A stretch of 64,000 nt of DNA from Cyanophora paradoxa (lineage: Eukaryota > Glaucocystophyceae > Cyanophorales > Cyanophoraceae): assembly GCA_004431415.1 (NCBI GenBank), contig QPMI01000469.1, positions 62,001-126,000 on the forward strand. The letters are read 5' to 3'. The notes under the pieces were generated by a model. The model did not search any database. It saw only the letters and a list, made by a program, of their open reading frames with translations, and was not told where the DNA came from. Every line of letters starts with the position of its first letter. The first letter of the stretch is position 1. Below, one piece after another: positions 11,672 to 23,800 of the stretch. The position numbers and the translations under genes were made by a program.

Positions 11672-14380
11672 TCAGACGGCGGCGGCCTTGCGAAGGGGCG
11701 TGAGGTCAACTTCCGTCGGGAAGCGCTCCATGAACGCGAGCAGCCGCGCGGCGATCTTCTGCACGCCGCCCTGTGCGCGCCCCGGTCGAGGTGAGGCCCC
11801 CCTCGGCACTCTACCAAGCAGGCAGAGAAGAGGGCACCCCGACGTCGGATTCGATGTTGATGGGGAGGATGGGGTCATGGAGGGACTTGCGTGCGAGGAA
11901 CCAGCCCTCGGGGAAGCTCACCCGGATGCCCTGCGCGGCGCGCTCGGCTTCCGAGCTCTTCGGAGCGCCGGCGGCGGGGGGCGGCGGGGACCTCGTAGTT
12001 GGGCTCGACGACGCTCCAGCCCTCCTGCGCGGCATGTGCGGCGAGCGCATCCAGGACGCCCCCGGCGAACGCCGCGAAGTCCTCTCCCGAGAGCGCCAGC
12101 CTGCCGCGCGGGGCCGCCCCGTCAGGCGGACCCCTTCGAGCGAGGCGGGCGGGCGGGGGCGCGCCGGCACTCGGCCGCCTCCTTGGGCTCGCGGAGGCCC
12201 TCCGTGAGGACCGCCACAGCGTCCCTGCCCGAGCGGCCCAGCTCCACCAGCAGCTGCCCCCGCGCCAATGAGGGGCGGGGGCCATCCCTAAGGCTTCGAG
12301 GGCGCGGGCGGCGCGCCTTGACCATGAGGTAGGCGCCGTCGTCGAGGAAGAAGTTCTCGCGCATCGCCCCGTGGCCCGACGTCTCGATTGCCAGCCACGC
12401 CTCCTGCCGGGCGCGCGCTGGCTCAGGAACCGCGCCCACGCCGACCCCGCCGAGGAGCGCTGGCCAGGGAGGACCTGGCCCTCTCCGTTGAGGCGGACGG
12501 CCTCGTTGATGACGTTCTTGTAGCCGCGCTTGAAGCGGTGGTGCCGGCCCCCCAGCTTCCCCTCGATGAACTCCGCCAGGCCTGCCCCGCCCGCCGCCGG
12601 CGTCAGAGGGGCGGCCCTCCCCCATGCGAGGCGTGCGGGCGGGCGCGCCGTCCGAGGTGACTGAGTCGGTGACGATCGTTGAGCCCGGGTGCTCCCTCAG
12701 CACGATCGCTGCGGCGCGCCCCGCCGCGTCGGGCGCGCGGCATGGGCCCACAGGGCGCGCGAGGCGCACAGGAAAGGGCGGCGATGAGGCGGTTGCGGTT
12801 GATTTCCTGCCAGATGCATTAGGGCGTCAAAGAAAGTGAGGGGGGCGCGAGGGCGGACCTGGCCGTCCGAGTCGACGGCGCCGGCCCTGTCCACGTCCGT
12901 GTCGAAGATGATCCCGAGGTCCGCCTTGTGCGCCTGCGGCCCCGCCGGCGTCAGCCGCCCCGCCCCCTCGGGCCCCGCCCGGCAAGGGGGCCCGCCTGGA
13001 CGGCCCGAACGACGGATTCAATGGCCTCTGCCTCCTCCGGGTTAGGGATGTGGTTCGGGAACATCCCGTCCTGCGCCGGCGCCCGGAGCGCGCGCGTGAG
13101 TGCCGAAGGTGGCACACCGCGGCGGCGCCGCGCATGCTCGCCGGCTCGAGGAACTGGGAGCCGGTCACGTCGGCGCCCAGCGGTCGCAGGACCTTCTCCA
13201 CGAAAAAGCCCCCCGCGCCGTTCCCCGCGTCCTGCGGGGATGCACGTCGCGTCCGGCGCGTGGGCGAGGGCGAGGGCGAGGGCGAGGGCGAGGTCGGACC
13301 ACGAGGACGCGGAAGCCCTGCAGGGGCGTATCGTAGTGCTGTGGGTTGTTCACGCCCCTCCGGATCTTGTCCACCTGCGCGCGCGGGCGGGGGGGAAGAA
13401 GGGGGGAGGGCTCGGTCTTCCCCTCACCGGAGGGCGGGCGGGGGCGTCCCCCCCGCACCAGCAGGGCCGAGTAGTCGGACATGAAGTCGACGGCCTGCTC
13501 GCTGCCCTTCGCCGGCTCCTGCGCCCACGGCTCCTGCGCGGCGGAGGTCGATGCCGGCCAGCTGCAGGGTTCGAGCGCACCCCAAGGGATCGCACCGAGC
13601 CGGCCAGAGCCCCATGAATCTCGGCTGCGCCCGCGAGGATCTCTGTGATGTCCGGCTTGTCCAGGCCCCCATCCGCGGTGAAGAACTGCGGCGAAACTCA
13701 GTGCATGCGCGCACCGGGCGCCCCTCTGAACGAGGCACAAACCTTCACGCCGTTGCGATTGAACGGGAGGTGCGATGCTGTGATCATCACGCCACCTGCG
13801 CGCGGGGCTGTCGCGCGCGGCTCGGGGTCCCGATGTTCTTTGACCGGCTGGCCGCACCATCGTACGCGTGGCCGTCGGTCACTGTGGACATGAACATTGC
13901 GGGCGTCGACGCGATGCCGCAGTTCTTCACCGCGACCGCCTCTCTGGGCGCGCTCCAGTTCAATCCCGAATCGGTCGGACCCCACGCGATACGCACTGCC
14001 GGAGCCCGCGAGAGAATGCCGAGCGCAACCGGGGGCCCGATACGCGGGAGTCGCAGCCGACGGCCACGCTCAGCATGCTGCTAGGCTTGCCTTTCTGCGC
14101 GGCCAAGGGGGTCGGATCGGCCTAACACGGCGGCGGACGGCCGGCGTTTGCCCACCTTCTTGGCGAGCCACTGCGCGAAAGCCGCGCCTATAGAGTACAC
14201 GACGGGGTCCGTTAGGTTCACATCTTGTCCGGCAACGCCCTCGACGGCCACACCGCTGAACGCGGCCGGAGCTGTCAGTGCGCGGATGGCGGCAACGCGA
14301 AGGCGTACCGGATGTCGCTGCCGTTCTGCAGCTTCTTCCAGTCGATTCCGGCGCCGGATGCGGGCGGCGGCGCGGCTGAG
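11672..14380 (-). CDS. Phosphoglucomutase/phosphomannomutase family protein (alpha-D-phosphohexomutase)
   Basis: This enzyme should move phosphate between C1 and C6 of a hexose phosphate. Reading from the N-terminal side (about 14,374 downward), the exons give: IDWKKLQNGSDIR, then after a 37-nt GT-AG intron SGVAVEGVAGQDVNLTDP, then VAVGCDSRVSGPRLRSAF, STPAMFMSTVTDGHAYDGA, the catalytic phosphoserine loop ITASHLPFNRNGVK (about 13,800-13,760), the metal loop LGIIFDTDVDRAGAVD (about 12,915-12,870), AIVLREHPGSTIVTDSVTSD, the sugar-binding loop AIETSGHGAMRENFF (about 12,390-12,340), and a C-terminal domain ending LTPLRKAAAV with the TGA at 11672. KLQNGSDIR is typical of the plant/algal subgroup of this family. 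Upstream exons and any plastid transit peptide are unresolved. It is divergently arranged with the TM9SF gene. Confidence 0.85.
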
Positions 14381-14908
14381 CGCAACCGGAGTCAGCGCTC
14401 GGCTGGCAACAAGGCGCGGTCCTCAGGTCGGCTTGCCTGATGCGCTGGCGCGGAGCAGGAACGGCCTTGCCGGCTGCGAGGCTGACGGGGCGTTGGCCGC
14501 GCAACCGGGCCCGGGCCGAAGGGGCAGGAGGAACGATACCTGCCGTACGGCCTGACGTCCACGACCAGGGAGCGATCGGGCGGCCGAAGAACTGGCGGTT
14601 CAGTCCGCTCGAGGGCCTGCACTCCCTGACGGACGCGTACACGGCTGCGAGTCGTCAGGTCTCGTTGGCGCGGCGAGCCGGCGGGGACGTACGATGCTCG
14701 CATCGGTGCGTGCTCTCTGTGCCGCATGCCGGCACCGCACGCGTACGGGCTGGTGGGATCGCTTGCGTGAACGCCATGAAATACAATACCCTTGGTCGCC
14801 GACGAGTCTGAGGACGAGACTCGAGTGCAGCGGCGAACTCAGCAGGCAGGCTCCGAACGCGGAGAACGTAAGCGGGAGTTGTCTCCGCGGCGGTAGCCGC
14901 ACGGCACC
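14381..14908. other. Intergenic/5' region shared by divergent genes
   Basis: This lies between the phosphohexomutase (-) and TM9SF (+) genes. The first exon(s) of the mutase may lie here, but I could not fix a start codon. No separate gene is supported. Confidence 0.45.
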
Positions 14909-17301
14909 ATGGCGCGCCAGACGCTGCTGCGGCTGGCGCTTGCCGCGGTGCTGGCGGTCGCGGCATTCGCCTACTCCGAAAACGAGGAGGTGACATTCTA
15001 CACGAACAAGGTCTGCGGCCTCGCGCCTTCGCGCCTTCCTGCGTGTAGCTGAGCCGAGGGCAGGTTGGGCCCTATGCGAACCCCAGCGAAACCTACCAGT
15101 ACTACACGCTGCCGTTCTGCCAGCCCCAGACCCTCCATTACAAGTCAGAAGATCTCGGGGAGCTGCTCGAGGGCGACCGCATGGTCAAAGCGTGCGCAAC
15201 CGCGCTCCCCGCGTCCCTCGCGTGCACGTGTGAACTCTAACGCTGCCCTTGATCAGTCTCTATAACCTGAAGTTCAGAGGTCCGCTCCCGCGCGCTGTCG
15301 GGGCGCACCCACGCGATCCCTCCGCCTCTCTGACAACGCCCCGCAGACGAGTTCAAGATGCAGACGCTCTGCGACAAGAAGCTGACTGCGGACGACGTGC
15401 GGCGCTTCCAGGAGGCCATCGAGCAGGACTACTACTTCGAACTCTACTATGGTGCGCCCGGCTGGGCAGTGGCGCGCCGGCCGCGTTTCTTATGCAGCGG
15501 GCGCTTCCAGACGATCTTCCTGTGTGGGGATTCATCGGTGAGATCGAGAAGCGGATCGAGAACGGCGCGGAAGTCACGAAGTACTTCCTGTTCACCCATC
15601 TGCAGTTCACCATTTCCTACAACGGCCCCCAGGTTCATTCCTTTTAAATGCATTGATAGGTTACTCAGACTGAAGCCCATAAGGTCATCGAGATCGTCGT
15701 TGTCGCGGACCCGCTCAAGCGAAAGGACATCACGGAGGTCGAGGCGATGTCGGTCGAGTTCACGTACTCTGCGAAGTGGATCCCGACCGATATCGCTTAC
15801 GAGAACCGCATGGAAAAGTACTCGCGGCACTCGTTCCTCCCTCAGCATCTCGAAATCCACTGGTTTTCCATCATCAACTCCTGTGTCACCGTCTTCCTCC
15901 TTACCGGATTCCTTGCTACGATCCTTCTTCGCATGCTGAAGAATGATTTCGTGAAGTACACGCGCGAGGACGAGGAGGACGGTTCGGCCCTGTTGAATGT
16001 TTTTGCCGAACCTTCTTTCTAACTATATCTTTTTGCAGACCAGGAGGACACTGGCTGGAAGCTCATCCACGGCGACGTGTTTCGTTTCCCGCCGCATATC
16101 AACCTCTTCTCGTCGATCCTTGGTGTGGGCACACAGCTGGTCACTCTCGTTACTTGCATTTTCCTCCTTGCACTGGCTGGTGTGTTCTACCCCTACAGCC
16201 GCGGCGCCATGTACACGGCCGCCATCGTGTTGTACGCACTCACCGCCGGTGAGCTTCCCGCATGGAAGGCACACTTACGGCTGTGCTCAAAACTTCCCTC
16301 GCAGGCATCTCTGGGTACGTCTCTGCCGCATGGTACAAGAAGCTTGGCGGCGAGGCCTGGGTCGCGAACATCATGGTCACCGTGGTCCTGTATGCTGGCC
16401 CCTTTTTCCTCATGTTTGCTTTCCTCAACACGGTCAGCTTGTTTCTTTACGAAATTGCTGAAGCATGCCATGAAGCTGACCTCTTGTCTGGGATAGGTTG
16501 CCATCGCCTACGACTCCACAGCTGCGCTGCCATTCGGCACTATTCTTGTCATCATCCTCATTTGGGCCTTGGGTTCGAGGAATCCTTGTCAGCACATTGC
16601 AGCGTCAATCTGATTTCGCATCCCTCAGTGACATTCCCGCTCACTGTCGTTGGTGGCATTGCTGGCAAGAACATGTCGGCTGCCTTCAGCGCACCTTGCA
16701 GGACGACCAAGATGCCCCGCGAGATCCCGCCCCTCCCCTGGTACCGCCAGGCCCCTGCTCAGATGGTCATGGCTGGGTTCCTGCCATTCAGGTGCGAACA
16801 CATGACTGATTCCTTCGATGAACACACGCCTTCTTACCCCTTCCTCATTAGCGCCATCTACATTGAGCTGTACTACATCTTTACGAGTGTGTGGGGCCAC
16901 AAGGTGTACACGATCTACAGTGAGCGTTCTCTTCGTTTCGTACTGTCAAAGCTTTCCATCTAACTCTGTTCGCAGGCATCCTCTTCATCGTGTTCATCAT
17001 CCTCATTATTGTGACGGCGTTCATCACGATTGCGCTCACCTACTTCCAGCTTGCCGTGGAGGACCACGAGTGGTGGTGGCGCTCTATCTTCTCGGGCGGC
17101 TCGACCGCCCTCTTCATTTATGGCTACTGCTTCTACTACTACTTTGCCCGCTCGGATATGAGCGGCTTCCTTCAGACGTCGTTCTTCTTTGGCCATATGC
17201 TCTCCATCTGCTACGGCTTCTTCCTCCTCCTGGGCTCGATCGGCTTCTACTCAAGCCTCGTGTTTGTTAAACACATCTACAAGGCGATCAAGTGTGATTG
17301 A
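14909..17301 (+). CDS. TM9SF / nonaspanin (EMP70) endomembrane protein
   Basis: This is a transmembrane 9 superfamily member, a Golgi/endosome membrane protein involved in cargo sorting and membrane trafficking. ATG 14909 begins a signal peptide ([20 protein letters not shown]) cleaved before [10 protein letters not shown]. The luminal domain follows, with [43 protein letters not shown] and [16 protein letters not shown]. Then come a first membrane helix ([18 protein letters not shown]) and the cytosolic [25 protein letters not shown] segment. A multi-pass domain follows with [55 protein letters not shown] and the [20 protein letters not shown] signature. It ends at the TGA at 17299. At least seven short GT-AG introns interrupt it (for example near 16,023-16,040 and 16,927-16,975). 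The match covers the full family length and is unambiguous. Confidence 0.95.
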
Positions 17302-17667
17302 TAGAAATCTCTGTAATTGAACCAAAGTAAGGTGCCGAGTCGTCGTAATGCCGAGACTAATGCGCCACCGCCAGTCGGGAAAGTGCCGAGAGGTCAAGAG
17401 CGCTATATAACATGGATCCCCGCAGGCCCGGGGGCCAGAAGCGCTAACCTGCTCATTTAGATCTGGATCCCGCTGCCCTGCGCGTGCGACGACGCACATG
17501 CTGAGGCCTAGGTCGAGCTCGAGCGAATTGCCGCGCGATATTCGTAATGAAGAAACAACCGCGCGCCCGTGCCGGCTGCGCGCGGCGCGCGCCGGCGGCG
17601 CTATGGAGCAGAAGGGTCGGCCGGGGAGTCGAGCCCGAGGGTCAGAATGTCGAGAACCGGTGCAATA
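17302..17667. other. Intergenic, nothing recognised
   Basis: This is the 3' flank of the TM9SF gene and upstream DNA. Short frames only. Confidence 0.5.
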
Positions 17668-17739
17668 TAGCCCGACCGGGAATCGAACCCGGATTTCGGC
17701 CGTGTGAAAGCCGTGTACTAACCGTTATACTATCAGGCC
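17668..17739 (-). tRNA. tRNA-Val (anticodon CAC)
   Basis: The minus strand folds as a cloverleaf. Acceptor GGCCTGA pairs with TCGGGCT (two G-T wobbles) plus discriminator A. The D-arm is GTA/TAC around an AACGGTTAG-type loop. The anticodon stem CGGCT/GGCCG encloses loop TTCACAC, so positions 34-36 are CAC. The T-arm is CCGGG-TTCGATT-CCCGG. There is no intron, and CCA is not encoded, as expected for a nuclear tRNA. The T-loop carries the box-B core. The anticodon register is the only one that gives a fully paired stem. Confidence 0.85.
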
Positions 17740-18480
17740 GGTTGAGAGGTGCGATCCAGCACGGCAGGTCTCCAACAACGCAGCCGTGGGCAGCATGTGC
17801 AGCTTGCGCCTTCGCCGGCATGCGCAGTGCCGTGCGCATGCAGGCTTAAGCTTCACTACTACTTTGCCTGATAAAAAAGTGCACTTCACTAGCTGTGCAA
17901 AGTGTGCGCATGCCTTCTAAACTGTGCCACGGTGCAGCCGGGCCGGGTATACGTATACGTATATATATACGTACCGTAGTACCGGTACGTAGATCATCGG
18001 ATCTACTAGGCTAGACGCTGCACGATGCCATGCCATGCATATGATGATGCCCGCTAGCTATAGCGCCTTCCGAAGTTCGCGCCAGCATGCACATATGCAT
18101 GCCATGCATATATATATATATATATGATGCCGCCGTGCGCATGCGCAGTGCGCGTACACGTGCACGTGCCAGCCTGGCAGCGTCGTGCAGGGAATATAAA
18201 AAATACGTTTACTGTTATCGATATCCAGCACTGTTATCGATATCCAGCACTGCGGCATGGCTTCTTGTTCCAATATTAATACGCAACATGGGCAGTATAC
18301 GTATATATATGTATATGTCACAGCTGCAGTGTGCGCATGCAGCTCAGCGGCTAGCTATGATCATGAAGCTTATATAATTAAGACTTGAAGATTAAGATCA
18401 TCGGATTCTGGCCCCGCCGGCTCGGCAGGGGCCCGGGGGCCCGGGGCCGCGGACTCCAAAGATTCACACAGACTCAGGGT
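17740..18480. other. Intergenic, palindrome-rich
   Basis: No gene is supported. Contains gtatacgtatacgtatatatatacgtac at about 17,948 and a perfect 19-bp tandem duplication, actgttatcgatatccagc, at 18211-18248. Many self-complementary 6-12-mers are present. Confidence 0.55.
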
Positions 18481-18899
18481 ATTACGACCTCAGGACTCCG
18501 GGACTCCTAGCAAATCTGCATCAGCGCCCGCCGAGCCCGCCGGCCCCACTGCCGTGGTGGCGCCACCCTTTCGGGGGAAGGGGCTGCCCCCCAGGCCCTG
18601 TCGGGCCCTCCAGCTCGGGCCGCCGCTCCGCCCACCTCCGCACTGGCTTCCCGCCCACGCCAGCGTACGCGTACGTCTCCTGGCCATGGCTCGCGGGGGA
18701 GGGCGACTGTGTCGGCGGCCGGGCCCCAGGAGGCGCCGGCACCTGAGGTGTTGTGTCTGGCTCTGCGAGCAGCCGGCGGCGGCCCGCTTCTCGCCGCGCC
18801 TTGGGCCGATCGCAGCGGAAGGCGTTGCTGCGCAAGGAAGTGAGGAAATTATAGCGGATGGGAGTTGGGCGGACCTGGAGGAGTTGAGACCGCGGGCGG

Positions 18900-20397
18900 C
18901 GCGCGCGATGCACGGGGCCAGTGCGCGCTGCTCGGCATGCAACGTACGGCGCCTCGGGAGGCGCCCCGCCTCCACCTCGCCCATCGCGTGCACCTACCAC
19001 ACTGCTCAAAAGGGCCCGGGAATGAAGGAGGGAGCGCGGCGTGCACCTCCCCGCGAGCGGACCAGACGGCGACCTTGGTCCCGACGAGGGCGGAGCGGTC
19101 CGCGAAGAGCTCGTGCTCGCATCCCTCGCAGTCGACCTGCGAAACGGTCTCACGGCGCTACGCTATCTAACCCGGGGGAGCCTCCGGCGCGCCTTGAGGA
19201 GGCCGACCGAGAGGGGGGCAGTGCCCAGGTCAGCGCGGATCTGCAAGGTACTGTCAGAAGGCAGGGAACGATGTGGGTGAAGTAGAGAGTGAACGCGCCT
19301 GGTCCCAGATCTCGTCGAGGGTGACGGAGGGCACAAGCCCCCCTCCCTGCTCCTCCGCAACCGGTTCCTCCGCCTCCGCCACGTGGTGCTCCGGCGCGGG
19401 GTCCTCGTCGTGGCCCCCCGGGAGGTCCTGCCGGAAACTTCGCCCGTACACGTTCGTGAAGAGGCTGCGTAGGGTACAGCGTTTGAATCCTGGCGGGGAG
19501 CGCGCTCTAGGCGCCGCGCACTGGCTCTCGGCGTCGTAACGGATGCGTACCGGGCGCCCGTCGCCCGTGACGGCTGCGTTGAAGATTCGGACACGGCCGG
19601 TCAGGTTGTTCGCCCGGATGTTGTGCTGCAGGAAGGCGAACGCGCGGGGCGCCGGCTCGTACGCGTAAACGCGTGCCTGAGAAGGAGAGCGGTCCGTCAG
19701 GAAGCCAAACTCAAAGCGCTGGCTACCGGGAAGTGCAACACGCCTGTGGCCAGAGCTCTGCGGCCAGGATGCTGAATAGCCCCATCTGCGTGCGCGGGCG
19801 CTCAGAGAAGAGCGAGGTCGAAACCCTAAGAGCTCCAAGCTCATGCGAGGGCGCGCACGTTTGCGCCGATGTCGACGACGATGTCGCCGGGCCGCACATC
19901 GGCCTCCAGCATCCCGTACTTGTCCGCTGCGCCCGTGATCAGATGCCAGGCACCACTCTTCGAGCTCGCGGCGCACTGGCGAAGTCGTTGACAAGGAGGC
20001 CGACCTGGTATTGACCCGCGCGCTCGACGCGCAGGTACGTGGAAGCCAGCAGGTCCGCCATCTCCGGCTTCACGGCGCGACGCCGCCGTGCCAGTCCCTC
20101 GCACCAGTGCTCGCCGAATGCAGCGTCCTCTCTCATGAAGAAGGGCTGCGCCATGAGGTTGCCGAAGCCTGCGCTCTCCGCTTCGAGGAACAGTGCAATG
20201 CCATCAGGTTCCCGCTCTGCCCTGACCGCCGCAAGCTCCTGCGTGCTCACGCTCGCGCCTGCGACGATCGGATCAACCGCGCGCGAGCGGGCTATAGCTA
20301 GCTCGAGCTGTGGCAGGGCACCGCAGACACAGGCCGCTCCAGCCAGAAAGCCGAGGAGCAGCACCGCGTGCGCGTGTGGCATGTTTCGCCGTAGCAT
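18900..20397 (-). CDS. Secreted or membrane-anchored FkbM-type methyltransferase
   Basis: This is a predicted SAM-dependent methyltransferase of the FkbM family; the substrate, often a sugar or lipid hydroxyl, is unknown. ATG at 20397 gives a signal peptide or anchor (NMPHAHAVLLLGFLAGAAC). Downstream exons carry GMLEADVRPGDIVVDIGAN (SAM-binding motif I, about 19,920-19,865). After a GT-AG intron ending at about 19,785 come MGLFSILAAELWPQ, then ARVYAYEPAPRAFAFLQHNI (about 19,680-19,620), VRIFNAAVTGDGRPVRIRYD, VPSVTLDEIWDQ (about 19,340-19,300) and VDCEGCEHELFADR (about 19,135-19,095). These are the usual FkbM motifs in the usual order. The extreme C-terminus and stop are uncertain: low-complexity exons may continue toward 18,500. 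The gene is followed on the same strand side by the flippase gene upstream. Confidence 0.75.
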
Positions 20398-20808
20398 ACA
20401 CCGGGCGCCTCAGCCCAGCCCTTTCCGTCAGGCCGGAACCCCACCTGCCTGGAGCTCGCCCGTCGTTGTCTGGCACGTTGAGCTCGTGAGCGCTAGCTTG
20501 GAGAGCTTTCGATTGTGCTGTCGCGGTGCCTCTATGCATTGCCTGAGCTCAGCGTCTCGCGTCTCTCTGCGCATGCATGCGCATGCACTTTCCGTCGGTT
20601 CGTGCCGGCCTGGAATGTGTACCCCGGTCCCGATCCCCCTCCCCGAAACGTACGTGCAAGCCTTGAAGCGCGCGCGGCCTGCTGCAAATGCAGATGCGGC
20701 ACGCGCAGCAAAACACATCCATGGCGGCGCAGACGCTTGGATATATTACGTTTATGAACCGATAACATGAACCGAGAGAAAAGGGGAAGAAGAAGGAAGT
20801 GGGGAGCG
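20398..20808. other. Intergenic between FkbM gene start and flippase stop
   Basis: Both neighbours are on the minus strand, so this holds the 3' flank of the flippase gene and the promoter of the FkbM gene. No gene or distinct element is seen. Confidence 0.5.
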
Positions 20809-23800
20809 TCAGCGAACGAGCGCCTCAATATGCTCCATGCGCGCCTCTGACTTGGCGGACGAGGACTTGCGGTTGGCGGGGGAGAGGCCGGTGCCCCCGG
20901 ACCGGCGGCCCGTGGAGGGCACCCTCGGGACGCTGGGCTCCTTCTCGGTCTCGACGGGGGCACCAGCGGCGAGGGGCGAGGCCGTGAGGAGGGGGTCCGC
21001 CTCTCGGTCTGACGCGTACGTGGAAACGGTGCCCGAGCGCCGGCCAGGCCCGATCGGGGGAAGGTGCGAGGGCGGCGGCGTCGCCCGGCCCAGCAGCTGC
21101 ATCGCGGTGGCCTCGATGCTTTCCGAGGCGACGACTGGCAGCGCCAGCGGCGGAGGCTGCTCCGACGACGCCTCGACCCAGCGCTCCGAGGGGGAGGGCG
21201 GGGCGGCCATCCCCGGGAGGGGCCGGCTCGGGTCCGTGCGAGCCGCGACATACTTGCCGCCGCTGACCTGCCCGCGGCTAACCGCTGACACGAGAGACGA
21301 ATCCGAGCCCGAGGGGGCCGTGACCAGCGCCCCGCCACCCCCTCCGGGCCCGCCGCCAACTCCGCCAGGGGCGGGGCCGTCCGTGGCGGCGAGGGCGGGG
21401 AGGAGGCCGCGGATGAGGGGCGAGGAGAGGCTGGCGGACTGGGAGGGCGACGGGGTGGATACGCCCGAGACGGGGAGGGGCCCCGCGGTGCGCGCGAGGC
21501 CGTCCGAGGCGGAGCTGCCGACGACCTCCTCGCTGCTCGAATTGCGCGTGACGACTAGCGCCCCCGAGGAGGCGCCCGCCGCCGCGCCGGCGGCCTTCGC
21601 GTAGCCGCCCACCCCCGCCAGCCCCGTGCGCTCCGCCTCCCGGTCCGGTGGCGGGCTCCGCGCTGCGCGCTCTGAGGCACCGAGATCAGCCGGTGGGGCG
21701 CGAATGGAGAGGCGCGAGGCGAGGGCGCACGGGCGCGCTCAGGGGCCGGAGCCCCCTGCTCAAGCGGCGCCCCGCCGATCTCACTCGGGGGCGCCGCCTG
21801 CCCGTTTTTTGGCAGGCCACGGAGGTCGCTGGGGGGCACCGTATCGTAGAGCTCTCGCCCGCAGCAGCAGCCGCAGACGAGGATGGAGTGCGGGGGGAAG
21901 GGCGGGTGCGGGGTGGGGCTCGGGGCGACGGCGGCGGCGTTGGGGCGGCGGCGGGCGCGGCGGAGGGCGCGGCGCTCGAGCAGCTCGACCTCCTGGATGA
22001 TCTCGAGGGGCCGGGGCCAGAGCTCGCGCCGCGCCGCCGCGTAGATCATGTCGGGGAGGAGGCACGTCGCGATGATGACGGCGCCGCCGAGCCAGAAGGG
22101 CGCTGCCGTGAACATGCGCTCCGAGGTATCCTGCAGGGAGACAACCGGCTCGAAGGCCGCGAACCAGACGGCCACGAAGACCCCGTAGAAGAGTAGCGAG
22201 CCCCAGACCGCCAGGTGGTTCACCCACGTCCACGTCCTGCGCGGCGCGGCGCGTGAGGCGGGGGCCTCCCAAGGGGACGCAGGAGGGCCGCCTCACCGGG
22301 TCATGGCTCCGCACTTGAGCGTGACGAGCACGATGATCCAGGTGTACGTTAGGACCGACCACGTCGAGAGGTCCAGGACGGTGCCCCCCGGGCGGTCCGC
22401 CCCGCCGTGCCCCACCACGATGCGCATCGAGAAGAAGAACATGACGAGGGAGTGCCAGACGCCCTTGAGGATCCACGTCCAGAAGAGGCGCATGTTGAAG
22501 GCGGAGCCGAGCTGGCCGGCGCGGTAAAGGCCCGGGAAGCGCTCCGGGGTGCGGTGGCGCGTCTCCTGGTCGCAGCAGGCGACGATGATGATGGGGAGGG
22601 CCGTGAAGATCGTGTTGTAGAGGGTCAGGAGGATGTCGGGGAAGAAGTTGAGGCCCGAGAAGCCGCCGTGGATGTTGAACCAGAGCTGGTTCAGGATGAA
22701 CGCGAAGTTCTTGTAGAAGCTGTAGAGGATGAGCGCCGAGATCCGCTTGTAGGACCAGAGCCCGTGCACGAGCAGGAGCCGCCCTAGGAAGCGGAACTGG
22801 GCGATCGCGTAGTCCGAGGAGCGCACGGCCTGCAGGCCCTCCAGGCCCGAGATGCCGACGCCGATGTGGGCCTCCTGGATCATCGCCACGTCGTTGGCGC
22901 CGTCCCCGATGGCAAGCGTGATGGCGTCGACGGCGCGGCGGACGAGGCGCACAACCAGCGCCTTCTGCAGGGGCGTGACGCGGCAGCAGATGACGGCGGC
23001 GGCGCCCTGCGCCAGCGAGAGCAGCGGCCGCTTCAAGTCCTCCTCCAGGCAATGCGCAAGCGTCGCGCCGTCGATAACGACGGCGGTCGAGGAGCCGGCG
23101 GGGAGTGCCTGCGTCTGCACGAGCGCCCGCTCCAGCTGCTTCCGCGCCTCCTCCTTGCTCGCCGCGTTTAGCTTGAGCACCAGGAGGCTCCGGTCGATCA
23201 GCGAGCACGACTTGCCGATGTTGATCGCCGTTTCCTGGCCGGCCCAGTCTCAGCGCCCGGCCCGTGGGCGGGAGCTTCGGATAAACGCTTAGGAAGCCAT
23301 CAGAGGTCCAGACATATATATAGTGTGAAATCAGGCCCCCCATGGGGGGCTCATGCTAACAGGGAGAGAGCCATCACGTGGCCGGGGGTCCCAGAGTGAA
23401 GCCCCGCCCGCCCCGCCCCGCCGGCCGCCGCGCGGCGCACCTGCTTGTCGCCGGTGAGCATCCAGATCTTGATGTGGGCGTCGCGGAGGAGGCGAATGGT
23501 CTCGGGAACGCCGGCCTGCAGGCGGTCCTCGATGCCCGTCGCCCCCAGCAGGCGCAAGTCCTTCTCGATCAGCTCGCACGCATCCTCCACTTTCTGCTCC
23601 CGGTTCACGACCGCCGTCGCCGCCTTCTTGAAGGTGGCGTCCCAGTCGGCGTGCTCCGCCGGGGTCAGCGAGAGGGCCGACAGGCAGAGGGTGCGCAGGC
23701 CGTCCAGCGCGAACTCGTCCAGGTGGCGCTGCGTCGTCTCCAGCAGCGGGTCCGCGGCGCGCAGGCGGTCGATGATGACCGAGTCGGCCCCCTTGCAGTA

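Noticed and set aside
17668-17739. tRNA-Glu (TTC) reading
   Set aside because: Shifting the anticodon loop to give TTC leaves the anticodon stem unpaired. Only the CAC register pairs fully.
21781-23343. 520-codon minus-strand frame in a different phase within the flippase gene
   Set aside because: The in-phase frame carries the [10 protein letters not shown] motif and membrane helices. This one is an out-of-phase shadow crossing introns.
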